NCBI RefSeq assembly: GCF_900292075.1
Contig: NZ_OLMV01000001.1
Span: forward strand, 558,001-622,000
From: Microbacterium timonense
GTDB taxonomy: Bacteria; Actinomycetota; Actinomycetes; Actinomycetales; Microbacteriaceae
Reading direction: 5' to 3'
DNA: 64,000 nt
In this document: positions 56,052-64,000 of the stretch, one piece after another
Position numbering within the stretch: position 1 is the stretch's first letter
Layout of the letters: each line of letters opens with the position of its first letter
Position numbers and translations under genes: made by a program
Notes under the pieces: model-generated
The model's input: the letters and a program-made list of their open reading frames with translations, nothing else
Databases searched by the model: none
Told to the model about the DNA's origin: nothing

Positions 56052-57347
56052 ATGCCCCGATCCCCGTCTGACAGCACAGCCGTCGTCGGCGCCCTCACAG
56101 GTACCGACGACGGCCTGCTGCTGCCGCGCCCACCCGGGGTGCTGCGCCGGTTCTGGGCGCGGCATCCGCGGATCACGGACGTTCTCGTCGCACTCGTCGC
56201 GTTCCTGCTCTCGGCACCCGCCGCGACGATCCGCAGCGATGCGCCGGTCGCTCCCTCGACCGGCGAGACCTGGTTCGCGATCGCGCTCGTCGTCCTGATG
56301 TCGGCCGCCTTGGTGCTGCGTCGCCGCCACCCGCTCCTCGTCTTCGCGCTGACGATGGTTCCCGTGCTGATCCTGGCGCCCAGCCTCTCACCCGTCGCCC
56401 ATCTGCTGCCCGCCTTCGCCATCTACGCCGTCGCCGTCTACCGCTCCGTGAGGGCGTGCTGGATCGCGTTCGCCGCGGCTTCCGGTGCGCTGGTGGTCTA
56501 CACGCTCGTCGCGTGGGCGACGGTTCCGGTCGAGCTGGGCTTTCTCGTCACGTCCCAGATCTCGGCGATCGTCGCGCTCCTGCTGGGCGCGCTCATCGGC
56601 ATCAACGTCGGGAATCGCCGCCGATACCTCGAGGCACTCATCGACAGGTCTCGGCAGCTGCTCGTCGAGCGCGACCAGCAGGCCCAGCTCGCCGCCGCCG
56701 GAGAGCGCGCGCGCATCGCGCGGGAGATGCACGACATCGTCTCGCACAACCTCACGGTGGTGGTCGCCCTGGCTGAGGGCGCCGCCGCAACCCCCGATCC
56801 CGACCGTGCGCGGACGGCCGCGCAGCAGATCGCCGCGACCGCCCGCGGCGCACTCACGGAGATGCGCGCGATGCTCGGCGTCCTCCGCGCTCCCGGCGCC
56901 GCGATAGAGCACCCGCTGGCGCCCGCGGGGTCCGAGGGCGTCGCGGAGGCCGTCGAGGCGGCGCAGAGAGCCGGCTTTCCGGTGGTGCTGCGCTCCGAGG
57001 GCAGGTGGGAGGACGCTCCCGCCGAGACGCGGTTCGCGGTCACGCGGATCGTGCAGGAATCGCTCACAAACGCGATGCGGCACGCTCGCCTGGCCACGTG
57101 CATCGAGGTGCACCTGGCCACCGGCGACGCCGGGATCGACCTCACGATCGTGAACGACGGCGTCCGTGGCGATGCGGACGCCGTCTCGGCGCGCGGCGGC
57201 TTCGGTCTCGTGGGGCTGCGCGAACGCGTGACCCACGTGGGCGGCACCCTCCAGGCCGGCGCTGCGGGCGGCGGTCGCTGGCTCGTGCGCGCATCACTCC
57301 CGTGGGACCCCACCACCAGCCGAGCAACGAAGGAGACCACCCCGTGA
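56052..57347 (+). CDS. Sensor histidine kinase (HisKA_3, DesK-like)
   Basis: This 431-residue membrane kinase has about five to six spans within the first ~190 residues and almost no extracytoplasmic domain, so it is an intramembrane-sensing type. The dimerisation helix carries phospho-His227 (IAREMHDIVSHNLTVVV), and HATPase_c has VQESLTNAMRHA and GFGLVGLRERV. It is coupled to the response regulator by a GTGA overlap. With the ABC pair it forms a sense-and-export module, most likely for a membrane-active compound. Confidence 0.93.
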   Translation: MPRSPSDSTAVVGALTGTDDGLLLPRPPGVLRRFWARHPRITDVLVALVAFLLSAPAATIRSDAPVAPSTGETWFAIALVVLMSAALVLRRRHPLLVFALTMVPVLILAPSLSPVAHLLPAFAIYAVAVYRSVRACWIAFAAASGALVVYTLVAWATVPVELGFLVTSQISAIVALLLGALIGINVGNRRRYLEALIDRSRQLLVERDQQAQLAAAGERARIAREMHDIVSHNLTVVVALAEGAAATPDPDRARTAAQQIAATARGALTEMRAMLGVLRAPGAAIEHPLAPAGSEGVAEAVEAAQRAGFPVVLRSEGRWEDAPAETRFAVTRIVQESLTNAMRHARLATCIEVHLATGDAGIDLTIVNDGVRGDADAVSARGGFGLVGLRERVTHVGGTLQAGAAGGGRWLVRASLPWDPTTSRATKETTP

Positions 57348-58048
57348 ACGAGCCGATCCGCGTCCTGCTGGTCGACGACCAGCAGCTCATCCGGGTCGGC
57401 TTCCGGCTCGTCCTGGAAGCCGAGCCCGACCTCGAGGTGGTCGGCGAGGCAGCCGATGGCGATGAGGCGATCACGGCGGCGGCCGCACTGTCACCCGATG
57501 TGGTGCTGATGGACATCCGCATGCCGGGCACCGACGGCATCGCGGCGACCCGGGCCATTGTACGAGCACACCCCGGCACCCGCGTGCTGGTGCTCACGAC
57601 CTTCGATCTCGACGAGTACGCGTTCGGCGCGCTGGATGCGGGCGCCGGCGGCTTCCTCCTCAAGGATGCCGAGCGTGCTGAGTTGACCGCGGCGATCCGG
57701 GCGGTCCACCGCGGCGACGCCGTCCTCGCCCCACCGGTCACGCGGCGGCTCATCGAACGCCTGCATGCCGGGCCGCCGCCGGCCGCGGAAACCGACGTCG
57801 ATCCGACCGGCGACCTCACCGATCGCGAGCGGGATGTCTTCATCGCCATCGCGCAGGGCCTCAACAACGCCGAGATCGCCCGTCACCTGTTCCTGAGCGA
57901 GTCCACGGTGAAGACACATGTGGGCCGCGTGCTCGCCAAGCTCGGCGCGCGCGACCGCGTCCACGCCGTCATCCTGGCTCACCGTCACCGCCTGGTCGAC
58001 TCGTCCGCTCCGCCGCCTGCTCGCCTCGGCGACCGGTCGACAGCCTGA
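57344..58048 (+). CDS. NarL/LuxR-type response regulator
   Basis: The 234-residue regulator starts at a GTG overlapping the kinase stop. The receiver domain has DDQQ at 11-14, phospho-acceptor Asp57 (VVLMDIRMPG), LTTF and LLKDA. The DNA-binding half (LTDRERDVFIAIAQGLNNAEIA, SESTVKTHVGRVLAKLG) is a complete LuxR helix-turn-helix. It likely controls its own operon through the palindrome upstream of the ABC genes. The mscS gene starts 46 nt later. Confidence 0.95.
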   Translation: MNEPIRVLLVDDQQLIRVGFRLVLEAEPDLEVVGEAADGDEAITAAAALSPDVVLMDIRMPGTDGIAATRAIVRAHPGTRVLVLTTFDLDEYAFGALDAGAGGFLLKDAERAELTAAIRAVHRGDAVLAPPVTRRLIERLHAGPPPAAETDVDPTGDLTDRERDVFIAIAQGLNNAEIARHLFLSESTVKTHVGRVLAKLGARDRVHAVILAHRHRLVDSSAPPPARLGDRSTA

Positions 58049-58094
58049 GCGCCGGCTCAGCCGGGCCGCGGCACCGGTGGTTAGGATCGTCACG

Positions 58095-59201
58095 ATGATC
58101 CTGCATCCCTTCGACACCACTCCGCAGGACGAGAATGTCGACATCACGGACGTCGAGTTCTGGCGGGGGATCGGCGAATTCTTCGTCGCTGCGGGGTGGA
58201 ATCTCCTGGCCGTCGCGGGAATCATCGTCGGCGCGATCCTCCTCGTCTGGGTGCTGCACGGTGTCATCCGCCGCGTCGTCAACCGCATCGTCAACGGCGC
58301 CAAGTCGAAGGCCAATGTCGACGACACGCAGGCGCTCGAGCGCTCCCCGCTCGCCTCCGTGCGTCTTGTGCAGCGCACGCGGACGCTGGGGTCGATCCTG
58401 GGCAACATCGTGAACGTGACGATCATCGTGATCGCACTGCTCCTGATCATCAACGTCGTCGCGCCCACTGCGCTCGGCTCACTCACCCTCCTCACCGCCG
58501 CCGTCGGGGCGGGTCTGGGCTTCGGAGCGCAGAACATCGTCAAGGACGTCCTCAACGGCATCTTCATCGTCGCTGAGGACCAGGTCGGGATCGGCGACGT
58601 CGTGGATCTGGGACTGGCCACCGGCGTCGTCGAGTACGTCAGCGTGCGCGTCACCCACGTGCGCGACGTGAACGGCACGCTCTGGTACGTGCGCAATGGC
58701 GAGATCACGCGGATCGGGAATCTGTCGCAGGGATGGTCGCGGGTGATCCTGGACCTCTCGGTCGCCGTGGACTCCGACATCGAAGCGGTCGAGAAGGCGA
58801 TGCTCGACACCGCGAAGGGCCTGGCGAAGGACCCCAAGTGGCGCACCCGCATCCTGGAGCAGCCGGAGGTCTGGGGTCTGGAGTCGATCTCCGGCGATGC
58901 GCTGGTGATCCGCCTCGTCATGAAGACGCGCGCCAACGCGAAGGACGACGTGGCACGCGAGCTGCGCATGCGTCTGAAGCGCACGATCGACGACATGGGC
59001 ATCAGCCTCCCCGCGCTCACCGCGGTCATGCCGACCGGACTGGAGGGCGCGCAGCGCGTGCGGGGTGCCAACCCCCCGAAGACGAAGCCCACGCCGGTGG
59101 CTGCCAGCAGCGAGCGCCCCGTCTGGAAGCCGAAGCGAACCGGCAAGAAGACCCGGCCCACGGACGGCGGCTCCGACGCCCCTTCTGAAGGAGCATCATG
59201 A
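58095..59201 (+). CDS. MscS-family mechanosensitive ion channel
   Basis: MscS channels open under membrane tension and release solutes on osmotic downshock. The 368-residue protein has an N-terminal span (about 31-55), two more spans (about 95-150) and the MscS pore/beta region (LLTAAVGAGLGFGAQNIVKDVLNGIFIV), which is the conserved TM3-to-beta signature. The cytoplasmic cage follows to about 320. The tail is Lys/Pro-rich. Its last bases overlap the globin start (ATGA). Start at ATG 58095 has a weak ribosome site. Confidence 0.92.
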   Translation: MILHPFDTTPQDENVDITDVEFWRGIGEFFVAAGWNLLAVAGIIVGAILLVWVLHGVIRRVVNRIVNGAKSKANVDDTQALERSPLASVRLVQRTRTLGSILGNIVNVTIIVIALLLIINVVAPTALGSLTLLTAAVGAGLGFGAQNIVKDVLNGIFIVAEDQVGIGDVVDLGLATGVVEYVSVRVTHVRDVNGTLWYVRNGEITRIGNLSQGWSRVILDLSVAVDSDIEAVEKAMLDTAKGLAKDPKWRTRILEQPEVWGLESISGDALVIRLVMKTRANAKDDVARELRMRLKRTIDDMGISLPALTAVMPTGLEGAQRVRGANPPKTKPTPVAASSERPVWKPKRTGKKTRPTDGGSDAPSEGAS

Positions 59202-59812
59202 CGATTCCCCCACCCACGCCGTCGGATGCGTCGCGGCACGAAGGCACGAGTGATTCTGCCGGTGCCCAGGCGCCCGCTGCCGACACCGGCGAACGTCCCG
59301 AGCCCGCGGCCGTGCTGAGCTTCTACGACGAGATCGGCGGCCACGAGACGTTCGTGCGCCTGGTGGAGGCGTTCTACCGGGGCGTCGCGGACGATGAGGT
59401 GCTGCGACCGATGTATCCCGAAGAGGACCTCGGCCCTGCCAAGGAACGGCTGACGCTCTTCCTGGAGCAGTACTGGGGCGGCCCGACGACGTACAGCCGA
59501 CAGCGCGGCCACCCCCGTCTGCGCATGCGGCACGCCGCCTTCCACGTCGACCCCGAGGCACGAGACCGGTGGCTCGCCCACATGCGCGTGGCAGTCGACG
59601 AACTGCAGCTGCCCGCCCTGCACGAAGTGACGCTGTGGGACTACCTTCAGCGCGCGGCGTTCGCGATGGTGAACACCTTCGAGCCTTCCGGGATCGGGCC
59701 GTCCGCCGGCACCAGGGCGGCCGGTGGGCTTCCCGTCACCGCCGCACCACCGGCGGCCGCGTCGCCGCCGGCAGCCCCACCCGCGGACCCCGCGCGCGGA
59801 ACCGCCCGCTGA
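59198..59812 (+). CDS. glbO: Group II truncated haemoglobin (trHbO-like) with extended termini
   Basis: Group II truncated globins bind oxygen and small ligands, with proposed roles in peroxide or NO handling. The 204-residue protein has a globin core at about 40-165: SFYDEIGGHETF (helix A/B), FLEQYWGGPTTYSRQRGHPRLRMRH, with the proximal His in that stretch, and W at LWDYLQRAAFAM. The Ser/Ala/Pro-rich N-terminal ~38 and C-terminal ~35 residues are extensions, probably disordered. It is translationally coupled to mscS, a pairing worth noting. Confidence 0.92.
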   Translation: MTIPPPTPSDASRHEGTSDSAGAQAPAADTGERPEPAAVLSFYDEIGGHETFVRLVEAFYRGVADDEVLRPMYPEEDLGPAKERLTLFLEQYWGGPTTYSRQRGHPRLRMRHAAFHVDPEARDRWLAHMRVAVDELQLPALHEVTLWDYLQRAAFAMVNTFEPSGIGPSAGTRAAGGLPVTAAPPAAASPPAAPPADPARGTAR

Positions 59813-59854
59813 CCCCGATCCCGCTCCTCACCACACGCCGACAAAGGAGTCGAC

Positions 59855-61519
59855 ATGCCCCTCGCCACCCACAACACCGACGTCCTCGTCATCGGATGGG
59901 GTCTTGCCGGCCTCGTCGCGGCCGCCGAAGCGGTGGCCGCCGGCAGACGCGTCGTCCTCATCGACCAGGAGCCGCGCTCGAACCTCGGCGGGCAGGCGTG
60001 GTGGTCGTTCGGGGGCCTCTTCTTCATCGACTCCCCCGAACAGCGGCGCCTGGGAATCCGCGATTCCCTCGAGCTGGCGCGGCAGGACTGGTTGGGGAAC
60101 GCCGGCTTCGACCGCGACGAGGATCTGTGGCCCCGCCGCTGGGCGGAGGCGTATCTCCAGTTCGCCCACGAAGAGAAGCGGTCGTGGCTCCGCGAGAAGG
60201 GGGTCGGCTTCTTCCCGATCGTCGGCTGGGCCGAGCGGGGCGGTTACACGGCCACCGGCCCGGGCAACTCGGTGCCGCGTTTCCACATCACGTGGGGTAC
60301 GGGGCCCGGCATCGTGGCGCCCTTCCAGGCCGCTGTCGAGGCAGCCGAGGCCGACGGGCGTCTGGTGGTCCTGCCGCGCCACCGCGTGAGGGCGCTGAGC
60401 GTCGAAGGCGGAGTGGTGACGGGAGCCGAGGGAGACATCCTCGCGCCGTCCGGGGCACCCCGTGGTGTCGCGACGTCCCGCGACGTCGTGGATGCGTTCG
60501 TCGTCCGGGCGGGCGCCACGATCGTCGCGTCCGGAGGTATTGGCGGCAATCATGAGCTGGTGCGCCGGTGGTGGCCCGAACGGTTGGGGACTCCCCCTGC
60601 CACCATGGTGACCGGCGTCCCGGCCTACGTGGACGGGTCCATGCAGCCCATCAGCGCGGCGGCCGGCGCGCGGCTCATCAACGGCGACCGCATGTGGCAC
60701 TACGTGGAGGGCATCCGGAACTGGGATCCGGTGTGGCCGGATCACGGCATCCGAATCCTTCCGGGGCCGTCGTCGGTGTGGCTCGACGCCACCGGGAGCC
60801 GGCTGCCGGTGCCGCTGTTCCCCGGGTTCGACACCCTGGGAACGCTCGCGCATCTGCGTGGCACGGGGTACGACCACTCCTGGTTCGTGCTCTCGCAGAA
60901 GATCATCGAGAAGGAGTTCACGCTGTCGGGCAGCGAACAGAACCCCGACCTCACCGGCAAGGACGTGCGTCTGCTGGCGAAGTCCCGGCTCGGCAAGGGC
61001 GCCGCCGGTCCCGTACAGGCCTTCGTGGATCGCGGCGCGGACTTCGTCGTGCGCGACACGCTCGACGCGCTCATCGCGGGCATGCAGGCGCTCCCCGGCG
61101 GAGAGGCGCTGGACGCGGACCGTGTGCGCGCGGAGCTCGAGGCGCGCGACCGCGAGGTCGACAACGACTTCACCAAGGATGCGCAGATCGCGATGCTGCG
61201 CTCAGCGCGCGCCTTCCGGGGCGACAGACTGATCCGGACGGCCAGCCCACATCGCATCCTCGATCCCAAAGCGGGCCCGCTCATCGCCGTGAAGCTGCAT
61301 GTGCTGACGCGCAAGTCGCTCGGCGGGATCGAGACCGACCTGTCGGGACGGGCGCTCGGCTCCGGCGGCGAACCGGTCCCGGGGCTCTACGCCGCCGGGG
61401 AGGCCAGCGGATTCGGCGGGGGCGGCGTCCACGGATATCGGGCGCTGGAGGGCACGTTCCTCGGCGGCTGCCTCTTCTCCGGGCGTATCGCGGGGCGCGC
61501 AGCCGCAGCGGCTGTCTGA
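59855..61519 (+). CDS. FAD-binding dehydrogenase (fumarate reductase/KstD-like)
   Basis: This 554-residue flavoprotein starts at ATG 59855 behind AAAGGAG. The Rossmann FAD motif VLVIGWGLAGLVAAAEAV opens it (about 10-27), with an ID acid after VVLIDQE. It belongs to the FAD_binding_2 group with FRD/ketosteroid-dehydrogenase-like domains (ARLINGDRMWHYV, GGVHGYRALEGTFLGG). Substrate is unknown; sterol or succinate-type chemistry is possible. It lies 42 nt after the globin gene, so co-expression is likely. Confidence 0.9.
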   Translation: MPLATHNTDVLVIGWGLAGLVAAAEAVAAGRRVVLIDQEPRSNLGGQAWWSFGGLFFIDSPEQRRLGIRDSLELARQDWLGNAGFDRDEDLWPRRWAEAYLQFAHEEKRSWLREKGVGFFPIVGWAERGGYTATGPGNSVPRFHITWGTGPGIVAPFQAAVEAAEADGRLVVLPRHRVRALSVEGGVVTGAEGDILAPSGAPRGVATSRDVVDAFVVRAGATIVASGGIGGNHELVRRWWPERLGTPPATMVTGVPAYVDGSMQPISAAAGARLINGDRMWHYVEGIRNWDPVWPDHGIRILPGPSSVWLDATGSRLPVPLFPGFDTLGTLAHLRGTGYDHSWFVLSQKIIEKEFTLSGSEQNPDLTGKDVRLLAKSRLGKGAAGPVQAFVDRGADFVVRDTLDALIAGMQALPGGEALDADRVRAELEARDREVDNDFTKDAQIAMLRSARAFRGDRLIRTASPHRILDPKAGPLIAVKLHVLTRKSLGGIETDLSGRALGSGGEPVPGLYAAGEASGFGGGGVHGYRALEGTFLGGCLFSGRIAGRAAAAAV

Positions 61520-61576
61520 CGTCGTCCCGCGCACCGTCGTGGCCGGTCGCTCAGGCGCTCGGCCGGAACCGATCGC

Positions 61577-62254
61577 TCAGTCCCGGGACGGCCCGGTGCG
61601 GCGCACCGGCGTGAGACCGGTGACCAGCGGCCCGCGCACGAGCACGTGCCCCCGCGCAAGACTGATCCGGGTCCACGGCCCGGCGGTGAACACGCGTGCG
61701 GTCTCGGCCCCGCTGATGAAGCCGAGGCTCAGGGCCGCGAACGCGACACCCAGGGGCCTTCCTCCGAGCTCCTCGTCGGGCGCGCCCCACACGGTGGCGC
61801 GCACCGCTCTCACGACGTCCTCGCCGGCATCGGTGGGCACCGCGTCGGCCACCCGTGCGATGCCCGCCTGCGCCTTGGTCGCCAGCGTCGAGGCCTCGAT
61901 ACCCGGCTGCGCCTCCCACCCGGAGCGCGGCGGTGCGATCCCTGCCCAGGCGGGCGACAAGGCGGTGTCGGGAAGAAGGACGGCCCTCGCGTCGTCCGGC
62001 GCGGCCGACAGGGCGGATGCCTCGACGACGAGGTCGCAGACCAGCTCGGGATCAGCCGCGAGCGTGCGCAGCGCCAACACGGTGGGCGTGGGGTCGCCGA
62101 GGCCGCGCGGCGCCAGCGGCGCCGCGGTCATCGCCATGATTCCGCCCGAGGCCTGCAGCCGCACTCCCTCGACGGTGAACCGGGCGGCGCGGCCCGCGAA
62201 CGTGATCGCGTCGGCGGCGGAGTGCGGATCGGCGAACAGCAGGCGCGAAGACAT
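61577..62254 (-). CDS. Hypothetical protein, possible CoA-ligand or acyl-transferase-like family
   Basis: This 225-residue soluble protein starts at ATG 62254. I do not recognise it. It is Ala/Gly-rich, with a central GIMAMTAAPLAPRGLGDP and a C-terminal PWTRISLARGHVLVRGPLVTG. No membrane segment or signal peptide is seen. It converges with the FAD dehydrogenase (57 bp) and is divergent from tesB (56 bp), so the promoter gap on that side is tight. Only its open frame and codon use support it strongly. The title function is not supported; treat it as unknown. Confidence 0.6.
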   Translation of the reverse strand: MSSRLLFADPHSAADAITFAGRAARFTVEGVRLQASGGIMAMTAAPLAPRGLGDPTPTVLALRTLAADPELVCDLVVEASALSAAPDDARAVLLPDTALSPAWAGIAPPRSGWEAQPGIEASTLATKAQAGIARVADAVPTDAGEDVVRAVRATVWGAPDEELGGRPLGVAFAALSLGFISGAETARVFTAGPWTRISLARGHVLVRGPLVTGLTPVRRTGPSRD

Positions 62255-62310
62255 CGCCCCTAAGCTACCAAGCGGACCGACGGGCGGCCGACGCCCCGGG
62301 AGGGAGCACC

Positions 62311-63225
62311 GTGGACGCCGAGCCGAACCTCGAGGACTCACCCGAGAGCGACCCCGTCGCGTCCATGCTCGCCGTGATCGACCTCAGGGAATCGGACGCA
62401 CGCACCACCGAGGACATCTTCACCGGCACGTCCCAGTCCATGCCGCTCGGCCGCGTGTTCGGCGGTCAGGTGCTCGCGCAGTCCATCGTGGCGGCATCCC
62501 GCACCATCCCCGAGGAGCGCATCGTGCACTCGATGCACGGGTACTTCCTGCGCCCGGGTGACTCGACGAAGGGCATCACCTTCGCGGTCGACCGCATCCA
62601 CGACGGTCGCTCCTTCTCGACGCGTCGCACACAGGCGTTCCAGGAGGGTGTGCCGATCTTCTCGATGATCGCGTCGTTCCAGGACGAGGATCCGGGACTG
62701 GAGCACCAGGAGCCGATGCCCGAGGGTCTGCCGCAGCCGGAGGACGTGCCCGACGTGGAGTCCCACCTGGAGGGACTGCACCCGATGTCGAAACGGCTGT
62801 TCACCGATCGACCGGTAGACCTCCGGCACATTCCTTCACCGATCTACGTTTCGGTGGACGGCGGCCGGGAGCCCCGTCAGGCCGTGTGGATGCGTGTGCG
62901 CCGGCCGATCCCCGACGCGCCCGCGATCCATCGGGCCGCCCTGGCCTACCTCAGCGATCTGACGATCCAGGAGTCGATCCTTCGCGCGCACGGCGTCGCG
63001 TGGTCCACACCCGGCCTGAAGGTGGCGAGCCTCGACCACGCCATGTGGTGGCACCGCTTCGGCCGGGTGGACGAGTGGATGCTCTACGTGCAGCAATCGC
63101 CGAGCGCCCGCGGTGGCCGCGGCCTGGCGACGGGCCGTGTCTACAGCCGGGACGGGTCGCTCTTGGCCAGTGTCGCACAGGAGATCATGGTGCGGGTCCC
63201 TGGCGGGGACGTGGCCGGACGCTGA
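62311..63225 (+). CDS. tesB: Acyl-CoA thioesterase II
   Basis: TesB hydrolyses acyl-CoAs with a double-hotdog fold. The 304-residue protein starts at GTG 62311 behind GGGAGG. The first half has GRVFGGQVLAQSIVAAS and VHSMHGYFLRPGDST; the second has YLSDLTIQES and SLDHAMWWHRFGRVDEWMLY with the active-site Asp and Gln pattern of the family. It is convergent with the 4HBT thioesterase gene (1 bp apart). Confidence 0.94.
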   Translation: MDAEPNLEDSPESDPVASMLAVIDLRESDARTTEDIFTGTSQSMPLGRVFGGQVLAQSIVAASRTIPEERIVHSMHGYFLRPGDSTKGITFAVDRIHDGRSFSTRRTQAFQEGVPIFSMIASFQDEDPGLEHQEPMPEGLPQPEDVPDVESHLEGLHPMSKRLFTDRPVDLRHIPSPIYVSVDGGREPRQAVWMRVRRPIPDAPAIHRAALAYLSDLTIQESILRAHGVAWSTPGLKVASLDHAMWWHRFGRVDEWMLYVQQSPSARGGRGLATGRVYSRDGSLLASVAQEIMVRVPGGDVAGR

Positions 63226-63226
63226 C

Positions 63227-63748
63227 TCAGCGCCGGTGCGCGTAGAGGATCGGCTCGCCCAGATACGGCTCCCATGCGGCCCGCTCGGCGGCTGAGAGTC
63301 GCAGCGGACGGCCGGTCTCGGCATCCACCTTCACGACCACCGTCGTGGCCCGGGCATAGAGCGCCTGCTCGCCGTTCGCGGTCTCACGAGGACTGCGCAC
63401 CTCGTAACACACCTCGATGCTGGAGCCGCCGATCTTGCCGAACCACATCTGCACATCGAGCGGATGCCGCTGATACGGCACTGGGGCGAGATACTCGATC
63501 TCCTGCCGGGCGATGAGGGTGAGCACGCCGCTGAAGATGCTGGAGTCGAGCACCGCCGTGTCGGGAGCGTGCTCGCCCGGTTCGGGCAGCCAGAACGCCC
63601 GCACGCGCGCCTCTTCGAGGAGCTTCAGCATCGACGTGTTGTTCACATGGTTGAACGCGTCGAGGTCGCCCCACCGCAGGTGGATCGGGATGTGCAGCCG
63701 GCGGTCGGGCCCGGGGGCCGCGGCCGCGGCTCCGGCGGTGTCAGTCAC
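63227..63748 (-). CDS. Acyl-CoA thioesterase, 4HBT/YbgC type
   Basis: This 173-residue single-hotdog enzyme starts at a GTG overlapping the ettA stop by 8 bases. The key motif is RWGDLDAFNHVNNTSMLKLLEEARVR, with the catalytic Asp of the 4-hydroxybenzoyl-CoA thioesterase family (about residues 25-50). IEYLAPVPYQRHPLDVQMWFGKIG is also conserved. Substrate is an acyl- or aroyl-CoA, unspecified. It sits back to back with tesB. Confidence 0.88.
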   Translation of the reverse strand: MTDTAGAAAAAPGPDRRLHIPIHLRWGDLDAFNHVNNTSMLKLLEEARVRAFWLPEPGEHAPDTAVLDSSIFSGVLTLIARQEIEYLAPVPYQRHPLDVQMWFGKIGGSSIEVCYEVRSPRETANGEQALYARATTVVVKVDAETGRPLRLSAAERAAWEPYLGEPILYAHRR

Positions 63749-64000
63749 GCGTCAGCTTGCGGTAGGCGGTGCGGTGGGGACGGGCGGCATCGGGGCCGAG
63801 CCGCTCGACCTTGTTCGCCTCGTACGCCTCGAAGTTGCCCTCGAACCAGTACCACTGGTCGGGGTTCTCCTCGGTGCCCTCGTAGGCCAGGATGTGCGTC
63901 GCGATGCGGTCGAGGAACCACCGGTCGTGGGTGATGACGACCGCACAGCCCGGGAACTCCAGGAGCGCGTTCTCGAGCGACTGGAGGGTCTCGACGTCGA
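63741..64000 (-). CDS. ettA: EttA-type ABC-F ATPase, C-terminal end only
   Basis: Only the last 86 codons are inside the window. They read DVETLQSLENALLEFPGCAVVITHDRWFLDRIATHILAY, with the H-loop THDRWFLDR, and end QWYWFEGNFEAYEANK...RKLTRD. These are the closing motifs of EttA, the energy-dependent translational throttle ABC-F protein that binds the ribosomal E site. The gene continues past 64000. Assignment rests on this strong terminal signature. Confidence 0.88.
   Translation of the reverse strand, partial: DVETLQSLENALLEFPGCAVVITHDRWFLDRIATHILAYEGTEENPDQWYWFEGNFEAYEANKVERLGPDAARPHRTAYRKLTRD

Overview
The window is 64 kb of high-GC chromosome from a free-living actinobacterium. Gene order, the translation-type ileS T-box, the tig-clpP1-clpP2-clpX block, RNase E next to rplU-rpmA-obg, and the GGATGCC/GGCATCC word habit all point to the Microbacteriaceae, most likely Microbacterium or a close relative. 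The genus is inferred from gene content and style, not from a database match. Most of the window is core chromosome; I see no prophage, integrase, transposase, rRNA or CRISPR array.

Layout. 1-2.6 kb: an ECF41-like sigma factor divergent from a covalent-flavin type oxidoreductase, then a small membrane protein. 2.7-9.6 kb: a minus-strand chain rplU-rpmA / obgE-proB-proA-small membrane protein-nadD-tail-anchored protein-rsfS-tRNA-Ala, tightly coupled by 4-base overlaps. 9.8-19.4 kb: DUF4031 protein, RNase E/G, a VKOR-family protein, then ndk-DUF4233-folC-ileS with an ileS T-box leader. 19.5-25.1 kb: an MFS symporter, a DUF559 nuclease-like gene bracketed by short repeats, valS and a small partner. 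25.1-32.8 kb: accessory genes (MFS exporter, ArsR-type regulator, M3 peptidase, hydrolase-LuxR fusion, hotdog protein, epoxide hydrolase). 32.9-37.6 kb: clpX, clpP2, clpP1, tig, tRNA-Pro and tRNA-Gly. 37.8-42.6 kb: hydrolase, gamma-carbonic anhydrase with an acyltransferase, dps and a ~102-bp tandem repeat array. 42.6-46.3 kb: multicopper oxidase, sensor kinase and response regulator. 46.4-51.4 kb: amidohydrolase, PaiB-like protein, Nei2-type glycosylase, rpiB, ferrochelatase. 51.6-64 kb: pepN, an ABC exporter with its own two-component system, MscS channel, truncated haemoglobin, FAD dehydrogenase, thioesterases and the end of ettA.

Functional themes. The minus-strand core serves translation and ribosome assembly (L21, L27, Obg, RsfS, IleS, ValS, RNase E), proline and NAD synthesis, folate polyglutamylation and protein quality control (trigger factor, ClpXP1P2). 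Visible regulation includes the T-box, a ClgR-like box at clpP1, an ECF41-like promoter upstream of the flavin oxidoreductase, phased 14-bp repeats between the ArsR-type gene and dcp, and an imperfect palindrome upstream of the ABC-two-component operon.

The best candidates for something undescribed are the DUF559 gene framed by identical 14-mers that each belong to a hairpin pair, the phased repeats at 27.35 kb, the tail-anchored protein with a repeated LTRR-type motif between nadD and rsfS, and the hydrolase-LuxR fusion. None of these is proven to be a new system from sequence alone.
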